Below, one piece after another: positions 18,197-26,485 of a stretch of DNA of 64,000 nt. The stretch is from the NCBI RefSeq assembly GCF_947495995.1, contig NZ_CANMAX010000003.1, forward strand, positions 372,001 to 436,000, in the 5' to 3' direction. Below the pieces are notes generated by a model. The model did no database searches. It was not told where the DNA came from and saw only the letters and a program-made list of their open reading frames with translations. The stretch comes from an uncultured Tenacibaculum sp. (lineage in GTDB: Bacteria; Bacteroidota; Bacteroidia; Flavobacteriales; Flavobacteriaceae). Both the position numbers and the translations under genes were made by a program. Within the stretch, counting starts at the first letter, position 1. Each line of letters begins with the position of its first letter.

Positions 18197-18842
18197 TATA
18201 CATATGATTTTCCATGTTGGTAGTATGATGTAAGAAATGAAGATCTAAATCAATTAGAGTATCAGAAGTAGTAGATTCTCTCTTTTGAAGTAATTCATCG
18301 ATAAGTTTTACAGCTTTTTTGAAACGAGTTTCTTTATCTCCTTTTAGTAAAATATACGGACGATCATATTTTTCTAAAGCATTTTTAAAAGCTTTAAACA
18401 TTTCTTCACGTTGTTCTGGTCGATCTCTTAAATCATCAGCTTCCCAAGGAGTGTCGATATAAGTTAGGAAATATAAATCATATGAATTTTCAACAGCAGC
18501 TTTATCAAGTAAATCATCAACAAAACCTCCATAATACTCTTCAGAATATACTTTAGTTTCTAATAGATCGGTATCGCAAATTAAAATGTTATTAGCTTTT
18601 TTCGCAAGATTGTTTTCTAAAGTTATTTGTCCTTCAGCAATAGGAATGATATCTTCTTGCTCACAAATTTTTTGTTCTCTGTTCCATTTATCCTGTAAGT
18701 ATTCTCTAGCATATTCAGGAACCCATTTGGTATTGTAATGTTTTGCCAATTGACGCGATAAAGTTGTTTTACCTGTACTTTCAGGTCCAAATAAAACGAC
18801 TTTAATTATGCTGTTTTCCTGTTGTCTAAGTCTTTTTTCCAT
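18186..18842 (-). CDS. NadR-like P-loop kinase/ATPase
   Basis: P-loop protein resembling the ribosylnicotinamide-kinase domain of NadR, without the nucleotidyltransferase part. Walker A GPESTGKTT lies at about residues 19-27, followed by VPEYAREYL and ICDTDLLETKVYSE, which match NadR kinase motifs, and by a DLYFLTYIDTPWEADDLRD segment. The start overlaps the PnuC-type gene by 37 nt, so the pair is coupled. With PnuC it would usually mean capture of nicotinamide riboside by phosphorylation, but the thiamine-binding protein and TPP riboswitch nearby make thiamine or its precursors the likelier substrate here. The substrate is unproven. Confidence 0.78.
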   Translation of the reverse strand: MEKRLRQQENSIIKVVLFGPESTGKTTLSRQLAKHYNTKWVPEYAREYLQDKWNREQKICEQEDIIPIAEGQITLENNLAKKANNILICDTDLLETKVYSEEYYGGFVDDLLDKAAVENSYDLYFLTYIDTPWEADDLRDRPEQREEMFKAFKNALEKYDRPYILLKGDKETRFKKAVKLIDELLQKRESTTSDTLIDLDLHFLHHTTNMENHMYNDF

Positions 18843-19435
18843 GCTAAATATCCTAATACAGCTATAATTGTAAAAATTAAATATTGAAAACTAGTAAATG
18901 TAAAACCTTTATAAAGATACAAAGGAACGGAGATAATATCACCAATAATCCAATAAATCCAGTTCTCGATTTTTCTTCTGGCCATAAGCCACATTCCTAC
19001 AAAAAATATGGCAGTAGTAACAGTATCTATATAAGCTGTCCAGTTATTCCATTTGTCGAAAATTGCATATACAACATACACGAAAATTAATGTAACAAAG
19101 AAAATAACAACGCTAATTTTCTTTTCATAAGGCGTGGTTCTAGAAATCGGAGTAACATTTGTATCAGAAACTTTACGAGTCCAAATATACCAACCATAAA
19201 CACTCATGATAAAGTAATACCCGTTAATCATCATATCTCCTAAAAGTTCCCATTTTAATAAAAGATATACGAAAATGGCAGTACTAATCATTCCGGTAGG
19301 AAAAACCCAGATTTTATTTTGTTTAGAATACCAAACAGATAAAAAACCGAAAATAACAGCGATAATTTCTAAATAAATATCTAGTGTACTGTACGAATAA
19401 TATTGACCGAAAAGAAAATCAAAAATTTGGTTCAT
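18806..19435 (-). CDS. pnuC: PnuC-family vitamin transporter (PnuT candidate)
   Basis: Inner-membrane facilitator of the PnuC/PnuT family, with about seven hydrophobic helices in 209 residues. The tryptophan-rich signature segments WNNWTAYID and ENWIYWIIGDI are visible in the second half. I start at ATG 19435 (MNQIFDF); an upstream TTG at 19459 is possible but lengthens the overlap with the preceding gene. PnuC proteins equilibrate vitamins that are then trapped by phosphorylation. Thiamine (PnuT) is favoured by the adjacent thiamine-binding protein and riboswitch, nicotinamide riboside by the adjacent NadR-like kinase. Confidence 0.85.
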   Translation of the reverse strand: MNQIFDFLFGQYYSYSTLDIYLEIIAVIFGFLSVWYSKQNKIWVFPTGMISTAIFVYLLLKWELLGDMMINGYYFIMSVYGWYIWTRKVSDTNVTPISRTTPYEKKISVVIFFVTLIFVYVVYAIFDKWNNWTAYIDTVTTAIFFVGMWLMARRKIENWIYWIIGDIISVPLYLYKGFTFTSFQYLIFTIIAVLGYLAWKKDLDNRKTA

Positions 19436-19679
19436 AATTACTACGATCAGATTTAACAATTTTCATTTGAAGTAAACCATTATCGATAAGCTCAAAAGCT
19501 TCTTTAATCTCTTTGGTTAATAACTCCATTACGGTATCATATTCTCCATAAACTTGAGTGCTTAAAGGATTTTCTAGAACTATGATTCCAGAAGCTCTTA
19601 ATTTTTTGATGAAATTAATAATAGGTTCCTCAAAGTTATCTTGTAGTGGAGTGAGTGTTAGCTCTACTGATATTTTCAT
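19419..19679 (-). CDS. Thiamine-binding protein (MTH1187/YkoF-like)
   Basis: Small alpha/beta protein of 86 residues with the family opening MKISVELTLTPLQ, the central VLENPLSTQVYGEYDTVMELL and a C-terminal amphipathic helix. It belongs to the thiamine-binding family (PF01910), whose members bind thiamine in the cytoplasm. ATG 19679 is chosen because conservation begins there; an upstream start would add 13 unconserved residues and run into the preceding gene. It overlaps the PnuC-type start by 17 nt. Confidence 0.82.
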   Translation of the reverse strand: MKISVELTLTPLQDNFEEPIINFIKKLRASGIIVLENPLSTQVYGEYDTVMELLTKEIKEAFELIDNGLLQMKIVKSDRSNYEPNF

Positions 19680-19710
19680 TGAATAGTATTTCCGACAAAA
19701 ATAAAGACTA

Positions 19711-20628
19711 TTATTCAAATAGTCTTTTTAGATCTTCTTTAGTAGTTTTTTTAAGATTCGGATTAAGTAATTTATTATTTAGATTTTGATTAAGTTTTAT
19801 TTTATCTGAATAATAAACGCTTTTCTTTCTGTCAATAATATAATCTTCTTTTATAACAATTAAGAAGGTTTTTTCGAAAACAGGAATGTCTTTAAAGTTT
19901 AGAGGATCATTAGGGAATTTTGTGATTTCACTATACATTTTAAGATTTTCATAGTAGATAAAAAACCTTGGTTGAAAATATTTATTTCCTTTCTTTTTAA
20001 AATTGAAACTTATAGATTTTTTAACCTTAATAAAATTAGGAATAAAGACCGATTTAAGGTTTTTTGGAATAAAAAAGTTATAGCTATCAGTTGTTAACCG
20101 AGGATATTTTTTATTGTATTCTTCTTTGGTAAGGAATTTTCTATTACCTGATTTTACTTTTTTTGCAATCGAGTCTTTGTGAAGCGAAATCTTTGTGTAA
20201 ATACCACCTCCTAATAGAATTATGACTTCATCATATAAATGACTTGCAACAATCCATTTTACGTTTTTTGACTCTTTTTCCGAATGAAATATTTTGTGTT
20301 CTTGATATTTCAAATTATTATTTGGAAGAAAAACCTCTAATTTTTTACCTTTTTTCAACATTATCTGTTTTCCTTTATCTGATTTAAATGAAAATTTTAA
20401 TGATTCAATTGTATTTTTCTTTCCGTTATAATTTTCTCGTAGTTCTAGAGTTAATTTTGAATTTGGACTAACGTTTAAGTCATCTTTTAAAAAGTAAATT
20501 ACTGTGCCTTTTTTACCAGTTATTTCTTTTTCTACAATTGTATCTAAATTAAAATATTGTACCTCTTGACTTAATAATGACAAAGAATGCCAGAGCGAGA
20601 TAAAAATGATAAGATACCTTTTTTTCAT
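19711..20628 (-). CDS. Exported protein of unknown function
   Basis: A 305-residue protein with a Sec signal peptide (MKKRYLIIFISLWHSLSLLS) and no other membrane segment. It is rich in lysine, phenylalanine and tyrosine, with many short beta-prone stretches, and has no motif I recognise. It lies 31 nt upstream of the thiamine-binding gene on the same strand and could share its transcript, but nothing in the sequence links it to thiamine. Codon and base composition look more AT-rich than the neighbouring core genes. Confidence 0.65.
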   Translation of the reverse strand: MKKRYLIIFISLWHSLSLLSQEVQYFNLDTIVEKEITGKKGTVIYFLKDDLNVSPNSKLTLELRENYNGKKNTIESLKFSFKSDKGKQIMLKKGKKLEVFLPNNNLKYQEHKIFHSEKESKNVKWIVASHLYDEVIILLGGGIYTKISLHKDSIAKKVKSGNRKFLTKEEYNKKYPRLTTDSYNFFIPKNLKSVFIPNFIKVKKSISFNFKKKGNKYFQPRFFIYYENLKMYSEITKFPNDPLNFKDIPVFEKTFLIVIKEDYIIDRKKSVYYSDKIKLNQNLNNKLLNPNLKKTTKEDLKRLFE

Positions 20629-20865
20629 AGTAATTCAGTTTTTAATAATGAGTAACGTGTAAACAAAACACATACCAAACTTTGACTACGCTGTAACTCT
20701 ATGTTTAAAATTAAATTAAGCAGAAAAAAATATCGATATGAAACTAGACTTGAAGTGTGTATGTTATGATTTATATGTGGTTCATGAAAAGGTGTTTAAA
20801 TTTTTAAATGACTTTTTCTTTATATCAGAAAAAACATAGTAATTTATCCCCAAAAATTATTTAAA

Positions 20866-21564
20866 ATGAAAGATCAAAGATATATGTTGGATTTTGAAAC
20901 CACCATAGATATTGATAGTAGAAAAATGATTATTCCTAGTTTAGATGGAGAGTATGTTAAGAATAGAGAAGAGTTTTTTGATATTCCTGGTCATGCTAAC
21001 AAGGTATTTGAAGAAAATAAGGAATTTGATTATTTAATTCCTAGATATTCAGATGAGTATATTGAGGTTGAGTTTTTATGTGATTTTCATAGTTGGATAG
21101 GAGAAAAGCCTAGCTTTTTTTCAGGGATACCGATTTCAAAACGAATGAAAGAAATTGTAGAAAAATTCAATTTATATCCAAATAAGTTTTACGGAGCTAA
21201 AGTGATGTTTAAAGGTGAGTATCATGAATATTACATATGGCAATTTTTTTTAGACGGATTTAATAAATTCGTGGATTTAGAGAATAGTACTTTTTGTGAA
21301 TGGAAAAGGAGAAAGAGAATAGGTGATGATATTATAACAGTTTCAAATTTGGATGAGTTGTTAGATTATGAAGACGATCATGAATGGTGGAATTGGGGTT
21401 TTGAACGTGCAGTTATGAAAAAAGAGTATAAAGATATTGATGCAGCCAAATTAGCTTATCCTTATGGTATACTAATAAGTGAACGTTTAAAAAATGCATT
21501 AGAAAGAGCTGAATTAACTGGTTTTAAGATTACTTCATTTCCTATGAAATTTGAATATTTATAA
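20866..21564 (+). CDS. Imm11/DUF1629-like protein (possible orphan immunity protein)
   Basis: A 232-residue soluble, acidic protein without a signal peptide. The C-terminal pattern GILISERLKNALERAELTGF, the central ISKRMKEIVEKFNLYPNKFY and the YYIWQFFLDGFNKFVDLENS segment resemble the DUF1629/Imm11 family, found as immunity partners of polymorphic toxins. No toxin gene is nearby, so it could be an orphan or could protect against a neighbour's toxin. It is transcribed away from the upstream unknown gene and ends in a gene-free stretch with a 7-bp repeat. The family assignment is by eye. Confidence 0.6.
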   Translation: MKDQRYMLDFETTIDIDSRKMIIPSLDGEYVKNREEFFDIPGHANKVFEENKEFDYLIPRYSDEYIEVEFLCDFHSWIGEKPSFFSGIPISKRMKEIVEKFNLYPNKFYGAKVMFKGEYHEYYIWQFFLDGFNKFVDLENSTFCEWKRRKRIGDDIITVSNLDELLDYEDDHEWWNWGFERAVMKKEYKDIDAAKLAYPYGILISERLKNALERAELTGFKITSFPMKFEYL

Positions 21565-21746
21565 ATAAGAGAATTTAGATGTTATCAGGTGTATAAAAAA
21601 AATAAACTAAAAGAGATATTAATCTATTTTGTAAAGGAAGTAAATCAAAAAAGATATTATCGAAAATATTACTAGTTCAGCCCAATAAATTTGTTATTCA
21701 TTTTAACAGATAAAAACTTATTGCCAAGTCACCAGAATATTAACTT

Positions 21747-21819
21747 TGATTACTGATTACTGATTACTGATTACTGATTACTGATTACTGATTACTGATT
21801 ACTGATTACTGATTACTGA
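21747..21819. repeat. 7-bp tandem repeat, about 10 copies
   Basis: The unit TGATTAC is repeated head to tail without interruption about 10.4 times (73 bp), ending 1 bp before the stop codon of the phosphopantetheinyl transferase gene. It lies between two convergent genes. It does not extend an open frame, because TGA recurs in each frame within three units. Such an array is prone to slippage. It may affect mRNA 3' ends; no function is known. Confidence 0.95.
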
Positions 21820-21820
21820 A

Positions 21821-22447
21821 TCACAACGCATAAACACAAGTAAAATCTTCAATCTCTAAGAAGTTAATATCAAAATTAGAAGTAGTTCCTTCGTAAAGAA
21901 TTTTTCCAGTAGTAGTATCATTTTCAAAAGAGAAATCTTCCACATAAATATGGTCTAGAAAAAGTAATTTTTTCTTTCCATAAATTTTATACAAACTCTC
22001 TTTTGCTCCCCAAACAACAGTTAATTTACTAACTAAAGCGTCGTGGTTTGCAATAGATTTATATTCTTCTATTGGAGTAAACTTATGGGCAATTTTTACA
22101 ATCTTATCACGCCTTTTTTCTATATCAATTCCCACTTTTTTTTGCTTAGAAACGATTAATGCAGAAAAAGTAAAAGAATGCGTAATAGAAATATGAGTTC
22201 CGTCTTTTAAATGCGGTTTACCAAACTCATCATAAAATAAATCATGATCATCATAACCTACTTCTCTAAGTAAATGACGCACACTTAAGAAACCTCTTTG
22301 ATGTAATTCAGATTTCATATTAGAAACACGCTGAAGGCTTTGAGGAGTAAGATTGATGTCTCGAAATAAGTCGTCATAAGACTCTTCAATCTTCCAAATC
22401 AAAACTTTAGCAGTATTATTAACAGTTATTGTTTTGTATAGAGGCAT
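21821..22447 (-). CDS. 4'-phosphopantetheinyl transferase superfamily protein
   Basis: Transfers the 4'-phosphopantetheine arm of CoA to carrier proteins. The two magnesium/CoA motifs are clear: VGIDIEKRRD (about 105-114) and WGAKESLYKIYGKK (about 146-159), with FGKPHL upstream. The 208-residue pseudo-dimeric (Sfp-like) length suggests activity on fatty-acid or secondary-metabolite carrier proteins rather than a short AcpS. It is divergent from ahcY, the two starts being 62 nt apart. Confidence 0.9.
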   Translation of the reverse strand: MPLYKTITVNNTAKVLIWKIEESYDDLFRDINLTPQSLQRVSNMKSELHQRGFLSVRHLLREVGYDDHDLFYDEFGKPHLKDGTHISITHSFTFSALIVSKQKKVGIDIEKRRDKIVKIAHKFTPIEEYKSIANHDALVSKLTVVWGAKESLYKIYGKKKLLFLDHIYVEDFSFENDTTTGKILYEGTTSNFDINFLEIEDFTCVYAL

Positions 22448-22466
22448 GTTTTAGAAAGTTATTTTG

Positions 22467-22474
22467 TAATTTTG
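22467..22474 (+). promoter_or_regulatory. Promoter -7 box for ahcY
   Basis: TAATTTTG matches the Bacteroidota -7 consensus TAnnTTTG, 35 nt before the ahcY ATG in the divergent region. No clear TTG -33 element stands at the usual distance. Confidence 0.5.
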
Positions 22475-22509
22475 CGACTCAAATTCAAGAAAAATAAAGA
22501 TACAAAAAT

Positions 22510-23826
22510 ATGAGCACAAAAACCGCTGCGTATGTTCCTTACAAAGTTAAAGATATTTCTTTAGCAGATTGGGGAAGAAAAGAAATCGAATTAGCTGAAG
22601 CAGAAATGCCAGGTTTAATGAGTTTACGTGAGGAGTATAAAGATGAGCAACCTTTAAAAGGAGCAAGAATTGCAGGATGTTTACACATGACGATTCAAAC
22701 TGCGGTTTTAATTGAAACTTTACAAGCTTTAGGAGCTGAGGTTACTTGGAGTTCTTGTAACATTTTCTCTACTCAAGATCAAGCTGCTGCTGCAATCGCT
22801 GCTGCTGGTACTCCAGTTTATGCTTGGAAAGGAATGAACGAAGAGGAATTCGATTGGTGTATCGAACAAACTTTATTCTTCGGAGAAGATAAGAAGCCAT
22901 TAAACATGATCTTAGATGATGGTGGTGATTTAACAAACATGGTATTAGATAAATATCCAGAGTTAGCTGAAGGAATCAACGGATTATCTGAAGAAACTAC
23001 TACTGGAGTTCACCGTTTATATGAAAGAGTAAAGAACGGAACTTTACCAATGCCAGCAATCAACGTAAACGATTCTGTAACTAAATCTAAGTTTGATAAC
23101 AAATACGGATGTAAAGAATCTGCTGTTGATGCAATTCGTCGTGCTACAGATGTAATGTTAGCAGGAAAAAGAGTTGTTGTTTGTGGATATGGAGATGTAG
23201 GTAAAGGTACTGCTGCTTCTTTCCGTGGAGCTGGTTCTATCGTTACTGTTACTGAAATTGATCCAATTTGTGCTTTACAAGCTGCAATGGACGGTTTTGA
23301 AGTAAAGAGATTAGAGTCTGTTGTAGGAAACGCAGATATCGTAATTACTACTACTGGAAACAAAGATATCGTTCAAGGTAAACATTTCGAAGCTTTAAAA
23401 GACAAAGCAATCGTTTGTAACATTGGACACTTCGATAATGAAATCGATATGGCTTGGTTAAACGAAAAGTATGGAAATACTAAAGTTGAAATCAAACCTC
23501 AAGTTGATAAATATACAATCAACGGAAACGACGTAATCATTTTAGCTGAAGGACGTTTAGTAAACTTAGGATGTGCTACAGGTCACCCAAGTTTCGTAAT
23601 GTCGAATTCATTCACAAACCAAACATTAGCACAAATCGAATTATGGAATAATGCTGATGCTTACAAGAATGATGTATATATGTTACCAAAACACTTAGAT
23701 GAAAAAGTAGCAAAATTACACTTAGCTAAGATCGGAGTAGAATTAACAGAATTACGTCAAGATCAAGCAGAGTATATTGGTGTAACTGTTGAAGGACCAT
23801 TCAAACCAGAACATTACAGATACTAA
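22510..23826 (+). CDS. ahcY: Adenosylhomocysteinase
   Basis: NAD-dependent hydrolysis of S-adenosylhomocysteine to adenosine and homocysteine in the methyl cycle. The conserved blocks are [46 protein letters not shown] (substrate and NAD lysine), the Rossmann loop [11 protein letters not shown] near residue 220, and the C-terminal [10 protein letters not shown] with the NAD-binding lysine and tyrosine. The 438-residue length is normal. The gene has biased, highly expressed-looking codon use and ends at an intrinsic terminator. Confidence 0.98.
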   Translation: MSTKTAAYVPYKVKDISLADWGRKEIELAEAEMPGLMSLREEYKDEQPLKGARIAGCLHMTIQTAVLIETLQALGAEVTWSSCNIFSTQDQAAAAIAAAGTPVYAWKGMNEEEFDWCIEQTLFFGEDKKPLNMILDDGGDLTNMVLDKYPELAEGINGLSEETTTGVHRLYERVKNGTLPMPAINVNDSVTKSKFDNKYGCKESAVDAIRRATDVMLAGKRVVVCGYGDVGKGTAASFRGAGSIVTVTEIDPICALQAAMDGFEVKRLESVVGNADIVITTTGNKDIVQGKHFEALKDKAIVCNIGHFDNEIDMAWLNEKYGNTKVEIKPQVDKYTINGNDVIILAEGRLVNLGCATGHPSFVMSNSFTNQTLAQIELWNNADAYKNDVYMLPKHLDEKVAKLHLAKIGVELTELRQDQAEYIGVTVEGPFKPEHYRY

Positions 23827-23850
23827 GATTAGTAGCTCGTTATATATTTA

Positions 23851-23882
23851 AAACCTCGTCATTAATTGACGAGGTTTTTTTA
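23851..23882 (+). terminator. Intrinsic terminator after ahcY
   Basis: Arms AACCTCGTCA and TGACGAGGTT (23852-23861 with 23867-23876), followed by a T-run. Confidence 0.9.
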
Positions 23883-23942
23883 TTTATGATTTTGTTAGTA
23901 AAATTCTAACAAACATGTATTTATATTCGCCTCGTTATAAAC

Positions 23943-24365
23943 ATGAAGAGCTATATGTTGTTGGTGAAAAAACTATTTGTTAAGATTTCAGTAAGTTTCT
24001 TTCTTTCAGGGTTTTTATTTGCACAGAAAAATCCTAATGTAACTTCAAGAAAAGGATTTGTTAGTCAAATTGGAAATATAAAAATGAAGCTTAACTCAAA
24101 AGATAAAGACGACAAAACGAATTTAATATTTAATTCAACCATCTTCTTTGATTCAAAACTTTTAATAGAAGAGAGTTTGTTTGATAGCTTTAAGAACTGG
24201 GAGAAAAAGAAAAAAGGTTTAGAAGGTTTGTTAGGAGACGATGGAAGAGATGAATATGATGGAGTTGCGCATCAAATTGTAAAAGATATAGATAAAGAAA
24301 TTCGTTGGACAAGAGAGCTTTTCAAAAAGAGTGATTTTAATATTAATCTTGTTTTTGGATTTTAA
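23943..24365 (+). CDS. Small exported protein of unknown function
   Basis: A 140-residue protein with a signal-like hydrophobic segment at about residues 12-27 (ISVSFFLSGFLFAQ). The mature part is highly charged (Lys/Asp/Glu) with a likely helical middle (NWEKKKKGLEGLLGDDGRDEYDG). No family is recognised. It is a single-gene unit lying between two intrinsic terminators whose stems share the same arm. An alternative start at the internal MLLVKK (residue 5) would not change the reading. Confidence 0.6.
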   Translation: MKSYMLLVKKLFVKISVSFFLSGFLFAQKNPNVTSRKGFVSQIGNIKMKLNSKDKDDKTNLIFNSTIFFDSKLLIEESLFDSFKNWEKKKKGLEGLLGDDGRDEYDGVAHQIVKDIDKEIRWTRELFKKSDFNINLVFGF

Positions 24366-24371
24366 CATAAA

Positions 24372-24408
24372 AATTAAACCTCGTCAATGGCGAGGTTTAA
24401 TTTTTTTA
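24372..24408 (+). terminator. Intrinsic terminator
   Basis: Arms TTAAACCTCG and CGAGGTTTAA (24374-24383 with 24391-24400), then seven T. The 5' arm shares AAACCTCGTCA with the terminator after ahcY. Confidence 0.88.
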
Positions 24409-24458
24409 GGAAGAATTAAAGAGCTATTTATTAAGTTTGCGAAAACTCAATAAATGCT

Positions 24459-25319
24459 ATGTTATACCTATTAAATGCTATTATAATCTTTATGTTATTC
24501 GATGTGATAAGTGTATCAATAACATACCTTTTATCCTCGTATTATAATATTAATGTTGAAGAAATAAGACTTTGGTGTAATTCAGAAAAAAGAGCTTTGG
24601 TAAACTTTAAATTAAAATACCCAATTTATATTGGGTTGAATCCTATTGCTACAGGAGTTAAGTATAAAAGCAAACCAGATGAGTTTGATGAAAATTTTGA
24701 AGAAGAAAAATCTGATTTCATTTATTTTGAAGACTTAAGATTTAGAGATCGTTCATTTATTGCTTTAACTAACAGTCTTATTTATTTGGTAGTATTCTTT
24801 ATCTATTTTTCATATCGCATAGATATGCCAAGAGAAGGTTTAGGTTCTATTTTAGAATTATCTTTAATTATAGCAGTTGTAACAATTTTAGCTTTAAAAT
24901 TCTCTCTTTGGCTCAAAAAAATCAAACTATCAGTTATTGAATCTTATGTAGTAAGTAAAATATTGTACATATTTCTACTCTTAGGAGTTTTAGTGATAAT
25001 TGACAAAAATTACATACCGTTTTATACACAGATTGAAAATTTATTTGCCTGGAAATATTATATTAAAGATTTTATAAATAACCCAAGTTTAGCTAAATCT
25101 GTAGAGGTTGCTTTTTGGGCAAGATTTCTTATTTATTTGCCATCATTATTTCCAACTCCTTTTGGTATAGGAAAGTATTTTGCTATGATAATTTATCTGT
25201 TATTCACTGGGAAATATTACAAAGAGAAAAAGGATTATGGCTTTGAGATTTTAATATATCCAATTATTATCTACGGAGCTTATATATGGATACTATTAGG
25301 TTTATTTTTTACACTATAA
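24459..25319 (+). CDS. Membrane protein, possible inactive site-2-protease homologue
   Basis: A 286-residue polytopic protein with hydrophobic segments near 2-27, 105-120, 130-150, 165-182, 216-250 and 264-286. Its order recalls M50 site-2 proteases: a first helix then NINVEEIRLW (compare GVKVEEF-type), a YIGLNPIATGVKY segment (compare IPLGGYVK), FEDLRFRDRSFIALTNSLIY before a helix, and LFPTPFGIGKYFAMIIYLLFTGK with the spacing of the LLPIPxLDGGH...GK element. The HExxH motif and the catalytic Asp are both absent. If related, it is a pseudoprotease. This is an alignment by eye; an unrelated membrane protein remains possible. Confidence 0.55.
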   Translation: MLYLLNAIIIFMLFDVISVSITYLLSSYYNINVEEIRLWCNSEKRALVNFKLKYPIYIGLNPIATGVKYKSKPDEFDENFEEEKSDFIYFEDLRFRDRSFIALTNSLIYLVVFFIYFSYRIDMPREGLGSILELSLIIAVVTILALKFSLWLKKIKLSVIESYVVSKILYIFLLLGVLVIIDKNYIPFYTQIENLFAWKYYIKDFINNPSLAKSVEVAFWARFLIYLPSLFPTPFGIGKYFAMIIYLLFTGKYYKEKKDYGFEILIYPIIIYGAYIWILLGLFFTL

Positions 25320-25370
25320 AAACAAACTCCACAGATTTCATTACATTTATATCAATCAAATAAACTACAA

Positions 25371-26485
25371 ATGAGATCTATACTATTTTTGAGTGTTTTA
25401 TTAGTCTTAGGTGCTTGTAATTCTAAAAGCGAAACAAAAAAGGAGGAAATGAAAAAAGAAGCAGTAATACAACAGCAGGTTGAGTTGCCAAAATTGAATC
25501 TAGCGCAAGCGAATAAATTAGCGTCACTTCCAATTCATTGTATTAATGTAGAATATCCTAATAAGTTAAATCAGACTATAGGAAGTGCAAAAGATTTACA
25601 ATCACCAAAAGAATTGCATCCTGCATTTTATGGTTGTTTTGATTGGCATTCTTCGGTTCATGGACATTGGAGTTTAGTGGCTTTACTAAAACAATTTCCG
25701 AATTTAGATAATGCAGAAAGTATAAAACAACAGTTACTTCAGAACATTTCAAAAAAGAATATAGAAAAAGAAGTCGCTTATTTTGACGGGAAGTTTAATA
25801 AAAGTTACGAGCGAACTTATGGCTGGGCTTGGTTATTAAAACTATCAGAAGAATTATATACTTGGAATGATCCTGTAGCAAAACAATTAGAACAAAATTT
25901 ACAGCCATTAACCAATTTAATGGTTAGAAAATATATAGAGTTTTTACCAAAATTAAAATATCCAATTCGTGTTGGAGAACACACGAATACGGCATTCGGA
26001 CTAACATTTGCTTGGGATTATGCAAATACAGTTAATAATGTTGAACTAAAATTATTGATAGAAACTAGGGCAAAAGAGTTTTATTTAAAAGATCAAGATT
26101 GTCCTTTATCATGGGAACCGAGTGGTTTCGATTTTTTATCGCCTTGTTTACAAGAAGCGGCTATTATGAAAAGGGTATTACCTAAAGAAATGTTTAAAGA
26201 CTGGTTACAAAAGTTTTTGCCGAAATTAAGTAGTACCGATTTTCAATTGGCTGTTGGTGAAGTTTCAGATCGTAAAGATGGAAAATTAGTGCATTTAGAT
26301 GGAGTAAACTTTTCTAGAGCTTGGGCTTTATCTAGAGTTATCAAAGACATGCCAGAGTACAATCATTTAAAAACTTCAATTAAAGAACATATAGAGTATT
26401 CATTACCAAATTTAGTTGGAGATAGTTATGAAGGCGGACATTGGCTTGGTAGTTTTGCTATTTACGCTTTAAATGCAGCTGATAA
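25371..26485 (+). CDS. DUF2891 lipoprotein
   Basis: A 373-residue lipoprotein (signal ending LGAC, Cys16) of the DUF2891 family, recognised by LPIHCINVEYPNKL, HPAFYGCFDWHSSVHGHWSL and ERTYGWAWLLKL. The repeated helical pattern and the HSSVHGHW cluster suggest an alpha/alpha-barrel with a possible metal or catalytic histidine site; its reaction is unknown. It overlaps the downstream NRAMP-like gene and so opens the pxp operon, which suggests action on a peptide, glutamate or pyroglutamate compound in the periplasm. That role is inferred from context only. The stop codon is at 26490-26492, in the 8-nt overlap. Confidence 0.82.

Noticed and set aside
19436..19459. TTG start adding 8 residues to the PnuC-type protein
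   Set aside because: ATG 19435 gives a normal N-terminus and a shorter overlap; no support for the TTG start.
20738..20839. 33-codon plus-strand frame in the gap before the Imm11-like gene
   Set aside because: The product (MKLDLKCVCYDLYVV...) has no leader, cysteine pattern or terminator; it is within chance for this AT-rich gap.
21747..21819. Possible CRISPR array
   Set aside because: The repeat is a 7-bp unit without spacers, so it is a simple tandem repeat.
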